Notes under the pieces: generated by a model | Database searches by the model: none | What the model was told of the DNA's origin: nothing | What the model saw: only the letters and a program-made list of their open reading frames with translations | Made by a program: the position numbers and the translations under genes | In this document: positions 30,918-40,453 of the stretch, in pieces | Layout: each line of letters begins with the position of its first letter | How positions within the stretch are numbered: position 1 is the stretch's first letter | Source: Pantoea stewartii subsp. stewartii | GTDB taxonomy: Bacteria; Pseudomonadota; Gammaproteobacteria; Enterobacterales; Enterobacteriaceae | Length of the DNA: 64,000 bases | Assembly (NCBI RefSeq): GCF_008801695.1 | Contig: NZ_VZPF01000016.1 | Coordinates: 1-64,000 of the forward strand | Reading direction: 5' to 3'

Positions 30918-31300
30918 ACGAGGACTCCTGCTAAGATTGAAAGCACGACAGTAATACCAAATGTCACCTGCGCAGAACGCTTACCTGCTTCGAGCGTTTC
31001 CGCCAGATAACCAAAATCCATTAACATATGACGTATCCCGCCCACCGTATGATAGGCCAACGCGGTCAGAATGCCCCACATGATAAACTTCACAAAGAAG
31101 CCGCTCATGATAGATGCCGCGTGCTGAAAACCTTCAGGAGAGGAGAGAGAAAGACCGAGAAGCCACAACAGGATGCCGAGAGCAACCAGAGTGATGACGC
31201 CGGAGACACGGTGGAGAATGGACGATATTGCAGTAACGGGAAACCGGATCGTCGAGAGATCCAAGTTGACAGGTCTTTGTTTTTTCACGGTTTTGCCCAC
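30911..31300 (-). CDS. sdhC: Succinate dehydrogenase cytochrome b556 subunit
   Basis: A 129-residue anchor with three membrane helices. [28 protein letters not shown] (quinone site) and [16 protein letters not shown] (haem ligand region) are conserved. GTG 31300 gives exactly the E. coli length; the longer upstream frame has no family similarity. It is the first gene of sdhCDAB-sucABCD and is divergent from gltA. Confidence 0.95.
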   Translation of the reverse strand: MGKTVKKQRPVNLDLSTIRFPVTAISSILHRVSGVITLVALGILLWLLGLSLSSPEGFQHAASIMSGFFVKFIMWGILTALAYHTVGGIRHMLMDFGYLAETLEAGKRSAQVTFGITVVLSILAGVLVW

Positions 31301-31925
31301 ACAGCTCTTTTTTATTTTGCTTCCTCCGGAAGACAGGCCCAAACCCGAAAAAAAGGTTCAGTCTTAATCCGTCACCAAAATAGCAACATCCAGTGTTAAA
31401 TGACGTGGTACAAACGCTGGGTGGCTCCTGGTGTCAGGGTGTTCCGGAGACCTGGCCGGAAGTATAGGACGATCACATTCTGATTACAATTCCCCTACAA
31501 ACTCTTTGGAGAATTTTCGATGGAACAGTGATCCCACTCACGTTTTTCACAATTCATACAAATTTAATTATCTGATTTGACAATAGTTCAACAATTCAGT
31601 TACAAACTAGTCCGATAAAATCCTATGATGCACAAAAGTTATGGGGATACACTTTCTCCTAAGCTGAAGTTATGTAACATTGTCGGTAACCGCTTTAAAT
31701 ACCATCAGGTTATTGGTTACAAAGAAGTTATGTCCTGACCGGATCTTTAACAACCGCGATATGCACATGTCACGGCTTTACATTTCCAGTGGAACGCGCC
31801 TCTCACTCTGTACCCTTCACTGCTTATAATGCAGAGTGACACCGTGAAGTACTGCCAAATTGCAACATGCACGCGTTTCAGGTGTCGAAAGATCCTTACC
31901 TGCCTAAGGCGCTATGGAGACGAAA
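31301..31925. promoter_or_regulatory. Divergent sdhC-gltA control region
   Basis: About 625 AT-rich bases without a gene. A TATAAT at 31825-31830 is a fair -10 element for gltA, about 95 bases before its start; a good -35 is not seen. AAGTTATG occurs three times in the same direction (31636-31643, 31667-31674, 31725-31732). In E. coli this region is controlled by ArcA and CRP; I cannot place their sites with confidence. Confidence 0.5.
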
Positions 31926-33209
31926 ATGACAGATAAAAAAGTGACGCTAACCCTATCAGATGAAACGTCCATTGAACTGGGTGTACTGCAAGGCACGCTG
32001 GGCCAGGATGTCGTCGATGTCCGTCAACTGGGTTCCAACGGCCTGTTTACCTTCGATCCTGGTTTCACGTCTACAGCGTCCTGCGAATCAAAAATCACCT
32101 TTATCGATGGTGATGAAGGCATTCTGCTTCACCGCGGCTTCCCTATTGACCAACTGGCTACCCACTCTAACTACCTGGAAGTGTGCTACATCCTGTTAAA
32201 TGGTGAAGCCCCCACGAAAGCCCAGTTTGAAGAGTTTAAACAAACGGTTACGCGCCACACGATGATTCATGAGCAGATTACCCGTCTGTTCCACGGTTTC
32301 CGTCGTGATTCACACCCGATGGCGGTGATGTGCGGCGTGACCGGCGCACTGGCTGCGTTTTATCACGATTCGCTGGATGTAAACATCGAGCGCCACCGTG
32401 AAATCGCCGCTTTCCGTCTGCTGTCGAAAATGCCTACCATGGCAGCGATGTGTTACAAGTATTCAATCGGTCAGCCGTTCGTCTATCCCCGTAACGACCT
32501 CTCCTATGCCGGTAACTTCCTGCACATGATGTTTGCAACACCGTGTGAAGAATACAAGGTTAACCCTGTGCTTGAACGCGCCATGGATCGCATTCTGATT
32601 CTGCACGCCGATCATGAACAGAACGCCTCGACCTCTACCGTACGTACCGCTGGCTCGTCAGGCGCTAACCCGTTTGCCTGTATCGCGGCCGGTATTGCCT
32701 CCCTGTGGGGACCCGCACACGGCGGCGCGAACGAAGCCTGTCTGCGTATGCTGGAAGAGATCAGCACCGTCGAGCACATTCCTGAGTTTGTGCGCCGTGC
32801 TAAAGACAAAAATGACTCTTTCCGCCTGATGGGCTTTGGTCACCGTGTTTATAAAAACTATGACCCGCGCGCGACCGTTATGCGTGAAACCTGCCATGAA
32901 GTGCTGAACGAACTGGGCATGAAAGACGATCTGCTGGAAGTGGCGCTGGAACTGGAACACATTGCGCTGAACGACCCGTACTTCATCGAGCGCAAACTCT
33001 ATCCAAACGTGGATTTCTACTCCGGTATCATCCTGAAAGCCATGGGCATCCCTTCGTCCATGTTTACCGTGATTTTCGCCATGGCGCGTACCGTTGGCTG
33101 GATCGCGCACTGGAAAGAAATGCACGACGAAGGCATGAAAATTGCCCGTCCGCGTCAGCTGTATACCGGTTACACCGAACGCGAGTTCAGCTCGAAGCTG
33201 GATAAATAA
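31926..33209 (+). CDS. gltA: Citrate synthase (type II)
   Basis: A 427-residue enzyme that makes citrate from oxaloacetate and acetyl-CoA. It is the NADH-inhibited hexameric type. Catalytic motifs [23 protein letters not shown] and [12 protein letters not shown] are present. ATG 31926 follows GGAG at 6 bases and gives the same length as E. coli; an ATG 12 bases upstream overlaps the ribosome site. A strong terminator follows. Confidence 0.98.
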   Translation: MTDKKVTLTLSDETSIELGVLQGTLGQDVVDVRQLGSNGLFTFDPGFTSTASCESKITFIDGDEGILLHRGFPIDQLATHSNYLEVCYILLNGEAPTKAQFEEFKQTVTRHTMIHEQITRLFHGFRRDSHPMAVMCGVTGALAAFYHDSLDVNIERHREIAAFRLLSKMPTMAAMCYKYSIGQPFVYPRNDLSYAGNFLHMMFATPCEEYKVNPVLERAMDRILILHADHEQNASTSTVRTAGSSGANPFACIAAGIASLWGPAHGGANEACLRMLEEISTVEHIPEFVRRAKDKNDSFRLMGFGHRVYKNYDPRATVMRETCHEVLNELGMKDDLLEVALELEHIALNDPYFIERKLYPNVDFYSGIILKAMGIPSSMFTVIFAMARTVGWIAHWKEMHDEGMKIARPRQLYTGYTEREFSSKLDK

Positions 33210-33238
33210 GCTGTCCGGCAACGGGCGGTAAGGCGAAA

Positions 33239-33275
33239 AGCGGTGGTGTCCTTACGGGCACCGCCGCTTTTTTTT
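33239..33275 (+). terminator. Terminator after gltA
   Basis: Stem AGCGGTGGTG/CACCGCCGCT (10 bp, one G-T pair) with a 10-base loop, then eight T. It lies 29 bases after gltA, and converges on the GNAT gene. Confidence 0.92.
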
Positions 33276-33289
33276 ACTGACGCCGCCGG

Positions 33290-33877
33290 TCAGCGTGAGC
33301 GAATCTTAGTGAGAGGATGAACGGCGGACGTTTGAGATGCCCGAAAGGCCTGCCATTCTTCTCGCGTCACTTCCCATAATTGCGAGTCATGTGTGCCTGA
33401 AACGTACTGTTTTTTCTCGGTGCGGATACAGCGCATCCCACTGTTGACAGAAATATTCACAGATCGCTGATTCAGTGCCGCTTTTGGCGTTCTCAGCAGC
33501 GGTTTTTTCAGATCGGTAAACCAGTAATCCGTCACGGCCAGGCAGGCTTCTGTCATATAGCCCTGCCCCTGCCACTCCGGTACCAACCAGAAGCCCCGGT
33601 TATTATCCGGCGTCTCCATCAGGCAAATAACGCCAATCAGTTGCTGTTCCGCCGTTTTAGGCCGCAATGTCCAGTACCAGCCCGTCCCGGCCGCGACCGC
33701 CGGTAAGGCGACATTGGCAATATAGTCTCGTGCCCCGCCCTCGGGATAAGGCCAGGGCACCGAATCGATCAGGTAGCGTACAATTTCCCAGCGCGGAAAC
33801 GCGATCTGCATGGCATCGGCATCCTTTAGCGACAGGGGTTTTAAGCGCAGCCTTTCCGTCACAATCTCAGGTGTCAT
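33290..33877 (-). CDS. GNAT family N-acetyltransferase (RimJ/RimL-like)
   Basis: A 195-residue acetyl-CoA-dependent acetyltransferase. The N-terminal TERLRLKPLSLKDAD and the acetyl-CoA loop VPEWQGQGYMTEA are typical of the Acetyltransf_3 group that modifies N-terminal amines or small molecules. The C-terminal part (RTEKKQYVSGTHDSQLWEVTREEW) resembles YjcK/YdaF-like proteins. The substrate is unknown. It stands between gltA and nei. Confidence 0.85.
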   Translation of the reverse strand: MTPEIVTERLRLKPLSLKDADAMQIAFPRWEIVRYLIDSVPWPYPEGGARDYIANVALPAVAAGTGWYWTLRPKTAEQQLIGVICLMETPDNNRGFWLVPEWQGQGYMTEACLAVTDYWFTDLKKPLLRTPKAALNQRSVNISVNSGMRCIRTEKKQYVSGTHDSQLWEVTREEWQAFRASQTSAVHPLTKIRSR

Positions 33878-33971
33878 GATGATTCCTTATGCTGTGAAGA
33901 AAACCGGGTGACGATATCCTTCGTTGACGAGTGACATTGCCCGCGTGCAACGGCGGGACAGGCCAGCGTTT

Positions 33972-34760
33972 TTATCTCTGACAGCCAGGGCACCAGTAAA
34001 ACGGTCGGGCGGACAGGACGCCCTTTTCGATTACTTCACCGCAGCGGCGACATGTCTTGCCCTGGCGGTGGAACACTTCAAACCGAAATGCCGCTTCGCT
34101 GTGGTATTTTTTCATGGTGCCGCGCATGCGATAGGCATGACGCGGCACAGACAACAGCGCTTCGCAGAAAGCCGTCAGTTGCGCCTCACTCAGCGACTGT
34201 GCGTTATGCCGGGGAAGCAACTGGGCCAGCCAGAGGATCTCAGCACGTAAATAGTTGCCCAGTCCGGCCAGAAAAGCCTGATCCAGTAACAGTCCGCTGA
34301 ACCGGCGGCGACAGAAACGCGGCGAGCACAGCCGTTCCCTGACCGCGTCTACGGTCAACTCCGCATTCAGTACATCCGGCCCGATGCGGTTGAGAAACGG
34401 ATGACGGGCAAGCGTTTCCGCATTCAGGAGTTCAATATCCGACGCGCTGTAAAGCAATATCGCCTGATTGGCCGTCGCGAGACGCACACGTAACTGCCGT
34501 TTTGTCTCGGGCTGCATGTCTGGCGGGACGATGCGCCAGACGCCGTACAGCTGATTGTGCGAATACAGCGTCAGGCCGTTACTGAAATGGGTCAGCAACG
34601 CTTTACCGCGCGTCTCCATCGACGCCACCTGTTCTCCCAGCAATGCGGGCTCATAGGTCTTCAATTCTGGAAACGCAAACCAGACGTCGGTCAGGGGCTG
34701 GCCGACGACGGCCACTTCAAGCTGATCCGCCACGCGGCGAATCTCCGGTCCTTCAGGCAT
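33972..34760 (-). CDS. nei: Endonuclease VIII (Nei)
   Basis: A 262-residue DNA glycosylase/AP lyase that removes oxidised pyrimidines. The catalytic residues Pro2 and Glu3 come in MPEGPEIRR, so ATG 34760 must be the start, not the GTG one codon upstream, because Pro must follow the removed Met. The helix-two-turn-helix region [12 protein letters not shown] and the C-terminal zinc finger ([11 protein letters not shown] and FYWCPGCQR) are intact. It lies 11 bases after pcp. Confidence 0.97.
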   Translation of the reverse strand: MPEGPEIRRVADQLEVAVVGQPLTDVWFAFPELKTYEPALLGEQVASMETRGKALLTHFSNGLTLYSHNQLYGVWRIVPPDMQPETKRQLRVRLATANQAILLYSASDIELLNAETLARHPFLNRIGPDVLNAELTVDAVRERLCSPRFCRRRFSGLLLDQAFLAGLGNYLRAEILWLAQLLPRHNAQSLSEAQLTAFCEALLSVPRHAYRMRGTMKKYHSEAAFRFEVFHRQGKTCRRCGEVIEKGVLSARPFYWCPGCQR

Positions 34761-34771
34761 CACTCGTCCTC

Positions 34772-35419
34772 TTAATGCGTTGCGCCACCCACTTCCTTCA
34801 CATCCTGAGCGGTGGTCAGGGTCGTTTGTACGGCAATTTTCAGCGCCTCAATAACGGTTGCGGCGGTCATACTGGGTGCACCTGGGTGATGCACCGCCTG
34901 TTCAGGCAGGTAGGGAATATGGATGAAACCGCCCCGTGCCGGGCTGCCGTTGCTTTCAAGCCAGTGCAACAGGCCATACATTACCCGGTTACAGGTAAAG
35001 GTCCCTGCGGTTTGCGACACCGATGCCGGAATGCCCGCTTCCCGCACCGCGGCCACAATGGCTTTGATCGGCAGGCGTGAAAAATATCCGGCCGGGCCAT
35101 CCTGAACGATGGGTTCGTCCACGGGTTGCCTGCCCGCATTATCCGGGATGCGCGCATCATCCACATTAATACCAATTCGCTCTACCGTGATATCGCTGCG
35201 ACCGCCTGCCTGCCCGACAGCGATAACGGCATCGGGCCTGATCGTTTCCAGCGCCTGATACAGCACGTCCAGCACCTCGCTGAATACGACGGGCAACTGG
35301 CGCGTCACGATGCGTGCGCCAGCAATAGTCTGGCCTTCAAGGGCACTGACCGCCTGCCAGGAGGGATTAATGGATTCGCCGCCAAAGGGCTCAAATGCCG
35401 TCATTAATACCGTTTTCAT
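34772..35419 (-). CDS. pcp: Pyrrolidone-carboxylate peptidase (pyroglutamyl-peptidase I)
   Basis: A 215-residue cysteine peptidase that removes N-terminal pyroglutamate from peptides. The start is MTAFEPFGG-like. The catalytic Glu (ERIGIN), Cys ([13 protein letters not shown]) and His ([10 protein letters not shown]) are visible. It is 6 bases downstream of the DUF979 gene and in line with the pxp genes that use pyroglutamate (5-oxoproline), so it probably feeds that pathway. Confidence 0.97.
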   Translation of the reverse strand: MKTVLMTAFEPFGGESINPSWQAVSALEGQTIAGARIVTRQLPVVFSEVLDVLYQALETIRPDAVIAVGQAGGRSDITVERIGINVDDARIPDNAGRQPVDEPIVQDGPAGYFSRLPIKAIVAAVREAGIPASVSQTAGTFTCNRVMYGLLHWLESNGSPARGGFIHIPYLPEQAVHHPGAPSMTAATVIEALKIAVQTTLTTAQDVKEVGGATH

Positions 35420-35425
35420 GCTGCC

Positions 35426-36442
35426 TCACAAAAACATCAGGAAGTAGAGTAAGAAAATGTTAACAATTAACAGTAGCACACCGGTTGGCACCTGAGCTTT
35501 GATGACCGCGTTGCGATCCGGTAACTCCAGCAAGGCAGCAGGCACAATGTTGAAGTTTGCTGCCATCGGCGTCATTAACGTACCGCAGTAGCCGGAAAAC
35601 ATCCCGATTGCCGCCATGACCGCCGGGTTACCGCCATGCTGTAACACCAGAATGGGAATGCCGATGCCCGCGGTAATAATCGGGAACGCCGCGAACGCAT
35701 TCCCCATCACCATGGTGAGCAGCGCCATCCCTGCCGCGTAAACCGTGACCGCAATGAAGCGGTTATCCACGGCAAGATAATGTTCGGTGAGATGAGAGAT
35801 CGCGCCACCGACGCCCGCGGCCGTAAACAGTAGCCCCAGGGTTGCCAGGATTTGCGGCAGGAGAAACGCCCAGCCGATGCAGTCCAGCAAACGTCGGGTT
35901 TCCTGCATCGACTGCACTGGGGTTTCACGCGTCATTTTCATGGCGATCAGCCAGCCCAGCAGACAGCCTACGGCCATGGAGAACAGCGTAATCAGGGTGG
36001 AATGGTTGCCCGCGCCGAACACCCACGTTTGCAGACCGGGAAGGTTATTAAACGCTAACACACCGATCACTGTCACGACGGGGATCGCCAGGGCTGGCAG
36101 GAAAAGTTTGTTGCCCAGACGCTGGGCACTGGCCTGTTTTTCCGCCTCACTGCGCTGGTGATAGCGGCCCATTTTTACCCCACCACAACCGGCAAGGCTC
36201 CCCATGATAACCACCGCTAAGCCCACGCTAATTTGCAACGTACGTGTGCCGCTTTCGGCAGAGCCCATCAGTTGGGTCATCAGAGCGGTTGTCCAGTCAC
36301 CCACCAGAAAAATCAGGCCATAGAGTCCCCAAAATAAGCCAGTGGTGAAACGGCGCGGATTTGCGCTGTCGCGCCAGGATAAAACCGCGACAACCAGCAG
36401 AATCAGGCCAGCCAGCCACATCAGATACTGTTGCTGAATCAT
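35426..36442 (-). CDS. DUF979 membrane protein, probable transporter subunit
   Basis: A 338-residue membrane protein with about nine helices and the conserved polar stretches GNAFAAFPIITAGIGIP and GYCGTLMTPMAANFNIVPAA. ATG 36442 follows AAAGGAGAG and overlaps the DUF969 stop (ATGA), so both are made together. DUF969-DUF979 pairs occur next to pcp and 5-oxoprolinase genes in many bacteria. The role in moving pyroglutamate or its peptides is inferred from this context only. Confidence 0.85.
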   Translation of the reverse strand: MIQQQYLMWLAGLILLVVAVLSWRDSANPRRFTTGLFWGLYGLIFLVGDWTTALMTQLMGSAESGTRTLQISVGLAVVIMGSLAGCGGVKMGRYHQRSEAEKQASAQRLGNKLFLPALAIPVVTVIGVLAFNNLPGLQTWVFGAGNHSTLITLFSMAVGCLLGWLIAMKMTRETPVQSMQETRRLLDCIGWAFLLPQILATLGLLFTAAGVGGAISHLTEHYLAVDNRFIAVTVYAAGMALLTMVMGNAFAAFPIITAGIGIPILVLQHGGNPAVMAAIGMFSGYCGTLMTPMAANFNIVPAALLELPDRNAVIKAQVPTGVLLLIVNIFLLYFLMFL

Positions 36443-37170
36443 GACGGCTCTCCTTTGGCTTTCATGGCCTCGCTGTTGATGACGCGCAGTTCTCGTGCCA
36501 GCTGGCGGTCCAGCCTGATCAGGCGGGCAGAATGAATCAGAAAGGCTGAGAGCGCCGTGGGAATACCCCACAGGGCAATATGCAGTGGCTCAGTCTGGAT
36601 ACCGGCGGACTCCTGCATAAAATTATGCATAAAAATAATGGCGCCAAAGGCGACAAAGATATCCTCGCCAAAGAACAGCCCGACGTTGTCGGTGGCAGCG
36701 GACATGGCACGCAGGCGATGACGGACCTCGGGCGGTAGGGCCCCGTAGCGGTTTTCGCTGGCCCCCTCGGCCATCGGCGCAAGTAGCGGGCGCACCATTT
36801 GCGGATGACCGCCGAGACTGGTCAGCCCGAGGGCCGCAGTCACCTCACGCACAAACAGATAGACAATGAGCAACCGTCCCGCCGTCGCCGTTTTGATCTG
36901 GGCAATCCACGCCTGCGCGCGCTGTTTCAGACCATGGCGTTCCAGTAAGCCAATAACCGCCAGCGGCAGCAGCAGGATCAACGGCAGGTTGCGGGTATTC
37001 AGAAATCCCTCACCCAGCTTTTGTAAAATATCGCCCAACGGCATCAGGGCAGCGATACCGGTGACGAAGCCTGAAACAATGACCACCAGCACCGGATTAA
37101 AACGCAAAACGAAGCCAACGACGATGGCAGCAATGCCCAGCAGCGGCCAGAGATTTACTACGCTGTCCAT
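36439..37170 (-). CDS. DUF969 membrane protein, probable transporter subunit
   Basis: A 243-residue membrane protein with about six helices. VNLWPLLGIAAIVVGFVLRF, RNLPLILLLPLAVIGLLERHG and ATDNVGLFFGEDIFVAFGA are the family's conserved parts. It is translationally coupled with the DUF979 gene and follows pxpA after 57 bases. Confidence 0.85.
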   Translation of the reverse strand: MDSVVNLWPLLGIAAIVVGFVLRFNPVLVVIVSGFVTGIAALMPLGDILQKLGEGFLNTRNLPLILLLPLAVIGLLERHGLKQRAQAWIAQIKTATAGRLLIVYLFVREVTAALGLTSLGGHPQMVRPLLAPMAEGASENRYGALPPEVRHRLRAMSAATDNVGLFFGEDIFVAFGAIIFMHNFMQESAGIQTEPLHIALWGIPTALSAFLIHSARLIRLDRQLARELRVINSEAMKAKGEPS

Positions 37171-37227
37171 ACTTTTCCCCTCGTGAAATAGTAAGCCCGA
37201 GACGTTCAGGCTGGTTATGCCGTTTTT

Positions 37228-37965
37228 TTATTGACTGGTGACGGTGATAGCATGGCTGGCAAAGCTGGCACGCAGACGTTGCGCAAACGTCAGTGCATGC
37301 GCCCCGTCACCATGCAGGCAGACGGTTTCTGCGTTCACCTGAACCGCCTCACCGGTCACACTGATGACCTGCCCCTGTCGCACCATCATCAGGGTTTGCT
37401 GAATCGCCTGGTCTTCCTCTTCAATCAATGCGCCGGGCTGGCCACGGGGCACCAGCGCGCCGCTGCTGAGATAGCCGCGATCGGCAAACACCTCCTCCCG
37501 GGTTTTCAGGCCGTGATGGGCCGCCGCGCGAATCAACTCACTGTTAGCCAGCCCCACCATGATCAGCCGGGCATCGACGGCTTTGACGGCTCGCGCAATC
37601 GCCTCGGCCAGCGTGGCATCCGCCGCCGCCTGGTTATACAACATACCGTGAGGCTTAACGTGAACAAGCGACTGCCCTTCGCTCTCCGCCAGACTTTTGA
37701 GCGCACCAACCTGATAGATGATGTGCGCATAGACAGTTTCCGGCGGCAGTTGCATCGCACTGCGGCCAAAGTTTTCACGATCGGGAAAGCTGGGATGCGC
37801 GCCAATCGCCACGCCAAATTCGCTGGCCCAGCGAATGGCCTGCAACATCATCTGCGCGTCGCCTGCGTGAAAGCCGCAGGCGATGTTGGCGGAACTCACC
37901 AACTGCAACAGGGCACGATCGCTGCTGCTCCCCTCGCCCAGATCGGCGTTTAAATCAATTTTCAT
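37228..37965 (-). CDS. pxpA: 5-oxoprolinase subunit PxpA (LamB/YcsF family)
   Basis: A 245-residue subunit of the ATP-dependent 5-oxoprolinase, which opens pyroglutamate to glutamate. [36 protein letters not shown] and [10 protein letters not shown] are conserved. ATG 37965 overlaps the pxpC end by 11 bases; the longer frame upstream is antisense noise inside pxpC. The order pxpB-pxpC-pxpA matches E. coli. Confidence 0.97.
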   Translation of the reverse strand: MKIDLNADLGEGSSSDRALLQLVSSANIACGFHAGDAQMMLQAIRWASEFGVAIGAHPSFPDRENFGRSAMQLPPETVYAHIIYQVGALKSLAESEGQSLVHVKPHGMLYNQAAADATLAEAIARAVKAVDARLIMVGLANSELIRAAAHHGLKTREEVFADRGYLSSGALVPRGQPGALIEEEDQAIQQTLMMVRQGQVISVTGEAVQVNAETVCLHGDGAHALTFAQRLRASFASHAITVTSQ

Positions 37966-38887
37966 TTGCCAGTCCCCAGGCCATTTGCCCCAATACATGC
38001 TGCTGCTGTCGCGTTGCCGCCAGCGCCTCTTCGGGCGTACAGGGCATAAAATGAATCGGCTCGCCCAAGCGAATCTGCGCCAGATGATAAAGATCGCATT
38101 CAATGACGCAGGCGATACGTGGATAGCCGCCGGTGGTCTGTGCATCCGCCAGCAGGACGATAGGCTGACCGTTTCCAGGCACCTGAATGACGCCGGGCAC
38201 CAGACCATGCGATAACAACTCGCGCGGCACGTCGCGTTGCAAAGCAGGGCCCTGCAAACGGTAGCCCATGCGATTACTTTGAGGGTTCAGCTTCCAGGCT
38301 GCTCGCCAGAACGCCTGTTGTGACGCTTCGCTGAATTCGTGGTATTCCGGTCCGGGTAACGCCCGAATACGATTACCCCAGAGCAACTGGCGCACGCCTT
38401 TTTTGCTCGTGAAGTGCTGTTGCGGTTTGCCCAGCGGAATGCCGTCGCCGTCCTGCAGCGTCCGCCCCTCAAAGCCGCCAAAACCGGCCTTAATGTCGGT
38501 GCTGCATGAGCCCAGCACTGGCGGAATAGCGAATCCACCGTGCACAGCCAGGTAGCTGCGCATGCCGTGAATCGGTTTCTTCAACACCAGGACCTGCCCT
38601 TTTTTTACCGGTAAACGCCAGCCTGTCCAGACAGGCTTGCCATCCAGTTCGGCCTGACAACCCGCTCCCGTTAGTGCAAACCACCCATCCCGACGGAATT
38701 CCGCTTTGAACTGTCCGAGGACAATTTCCAGCACGGCGCTGCCCGGCGGATTGCCTGCCAGCAGATTGGCTGTGATCATGGCGGGTTGATCCAGGACACC
38801 ACTGACGCCGATGCCATACTGTCGCCAGTGATAGCGTCCGAAATCCTGAATGCTGGTTGCCAGACCCGCGCGAAGAATGTTTAACAT
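37955..38887 (-). CDS. pxpC: 5-oxoprolinase subunit PxpC
   Basis: A 310-residue subunit (biotin-dependent carboxyltransferase C-like fold; E. coli YbgK). It starts [18 protein letters not shown], with conserved [34 protein letters not shown] and [15 protein letters not shown]. It overlaps both neighbours in the pxp operon. Confidence 0.96.
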   Translation of the reverse strand: MLNILRAGLATSIQDFGRYHWRQYGIGVSGVLDQPAMITANLLAGNPPGSAVLEIVLGQFKAEFRRDGWFALTGAGCQAELDGKPVWTGWRLPVKKGQVLVLKKPIHGMRSYLAVHGGFAIPPVLGSCSTDIKAGFGGFEGRTLQDGDGIPLGKPQQHFTSKKGVRQLLWGNRIRALPGPEYHEFSEASQQAFWRAAWKLNPQSNRMGYRLQGPALQRDVPRELLSHGLVPGVIQVPGNGQPIVLLADAQTTGGYPRIACVIECDLYHLAQIRLGEPIHFMPCTPEEALAATRQQQHVLGQMAWGLANEN

Positions 38888-39540
38888 ATCCCTTCCTTTT
38901 GCGGCACAAACCGGACATTGTCACCCGGACGAAGTAAGGTTGGCGGCTGCTGGCTGGATGTGAAAAGCGCGACCTGCGTCCTGCCAATCAACTGCCAGCC
39001 GCCTGGTGAGACCAGCGGATAAACACCGGTCTGGCTGCCGCCGATGCCCACCGATCCAGCCGGAACCGCAACGCGCGGTTCGGCGCGGCGCGGCATATGC
39101 AGGCGCGCATCCAGGCCGGCCAGGTAAGGAAAGCCGGGCTGAAAACCAATAAAGAAAACCGCGTAATCCGTGCTGCTGTGTAACGCGACGACCTGCTTTT
39201 CCGTCATGCCGGCGTGGTCGGCCACCTGACGCAAATCCGGCCCCGCCTCGCCCCCATAGATGACCGGTATGGTCACAAGGCGCGACTCTGTGTCCTGCGC
39301 CTCACTTTCCTGCCACCACTGTTCAAGTTGCGCCGTCGCCTGTCGGGCATCTCTGGGCGGCTCCCGTAACAGCAGCGTCAGGTTGTTCATGCCGGGAATC
39401 ACTTCCCGGGTCGCGTCGTGTGACTGCAAACGCTGGCACAGATGCCAGATTCGCTGCTGACTGGCCAGCGAAACGGGCGGAGACAACTCCAGTACCACCG
39501 CGCGCTCGCCCAGCATATAGCATCGTGTTTTTTGCAACAC
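38881..39540 (-). CDS. pxpB: 5-oxoprolinase subunit PxpB
   Basis: A 219-residue subunit (E. coli YbgJ, KipI-like). Conserved [13 protein letters not shown] and [16 protein letters not shown] are present. It is the first gene of the pxpB-pxpC-pxpA-DUF969-DUF979-pcp-nei run; a promoter should lie in the roughly 150-base gap to ybgI. Confidence 0.96.
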   Translation of the reverse strand: MLQKTRCYMLGERAVVLELSPPVSLASQQRIWHLCQRLQSHDATREVIPGMNNLTLLLREPPRDARQATAQLEQWWQESEAQDTESRLVTIPVIYGGEAGPDLRQVADHAGMTEKQVVALHSSTDYAVFFIGFQPGFPYLAGLDARLHMPRRAEPRVAVPAGSVGIGGSQTGVYPLVSPGGWQLIGRTQVALFTSSQQPPTLLRPGDNVRFVPQKEGIC

Positions 39541-39692
39541 GTACCTCCTGGTAAACAGCTTTGCGGCGCTCAGACAGGATTCTGGCGCGCAAAAGCCAAA
39601 TGTGTTTTACAACCCAGGAAGGTAGTTATGCGAAAGTGACGGTAATGTGTCAACAGGTTTGGGTTCTGCGCAGATGGCAGAACCCAGGGGGA

Positions 39693-40436
39693 TCAGGCGG
39701 GATTGGGAATATCAATAAACGTGACATCCAGGCCATGATGCTCCGCCAGCCATTCACCCAACGCCCGAATACCCGCGCGTTCGGTGGCATGGTGGCCTGC
39801 GGCGAAAAAGTGCAGGCCTTGTTCACGGGCGCTGTGAATGGTTTGCTCAGAGACCTCGCCCGTAATAAAGGCATCTACGCCAAAGGCGGCCGCATTATCT
39901 ATAAATCCCTGACCGCCGCCACTGCACCAGGCAACACGACGGATCGCTGCTGGCGCATTATCACCACAGTGAAGCGGCTCCCGTCCCAGCACATCAGTAA
40001 TACGCTGTGCCAACGCATGGCCGCTCACAGGCTGAGTCAGTCCGCCCCAGGGTACCAGCGGCATAATCTCGCCCATCACGTTAATACCCAGCAGCTTAGC
40101 CAACTGCGCGTTATTGCCCAGCTCAGGGTGCGCATCCAGCGGCAGGTGCCAGCCGTAGAGGTTAATATCGTTTGCCAGTAGCGTGCGCAGACGCTGACGT
40201 TTCATGCCTTTAATCACCGCCGGTTCACTTTTCCAGAAATAACCGTGATGTACCAGCACCGCATCGGCTTTGCGCGCCACCGCTTCATCCAGCAGCGCCT
40301 GGCAGGCGGTCACGCCGGTAACGATCGTTTTCACTTCAGGTCGGCCTTCGACCTGTAGCCCGTTTGGCGCATAATCGCTGAAGGTATGGGTTGCCAGCTG
40401 ATCGTTAACGATTTTTTCTAACGCATAGTGATTCAT
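39693..40436 (-). CDS. ybgI: Nif3-like dinuclear metal protein YbgI
   Basis: A 247-residue Nif3/DUF34 protein with likely metal ligands in VLVHHGYFWKSE, GWHLPLDAHPELGNN and HFFAAGHHATE. The family forms hexameric rings with a two-metal site; its best-supported role is as a GTP cyclohydrolase I type 2 homolog or metal-handling protein, not settled. It lies 17 bases after phrB. Confidence 0.94.
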   Translation of the reverse strand: MNHYALEKIVNDQLATHTFSDYAPNGLQVEGRPEVKTIVTGVTACQALLDEAVARKADAVLVHHGYFWKSEPAVIKGMKRQRLRTLLANDINLYGWHLPLDAHPELGNNAQLAKLLGINVMGEIMPLVPWGGLTQPVSGHALAQRITDVLGREPLHCGDNAPAAIRRVAWCSGGGQGFIDNAAAFGVDAFITGEVSEQTIHSAREQGLHFFAAGHHATERAGIRALGEWLAEHHGLDVTFIDIPNPA

Positions 40437-40453
40437 TTCTGCTCCTTGCCACC

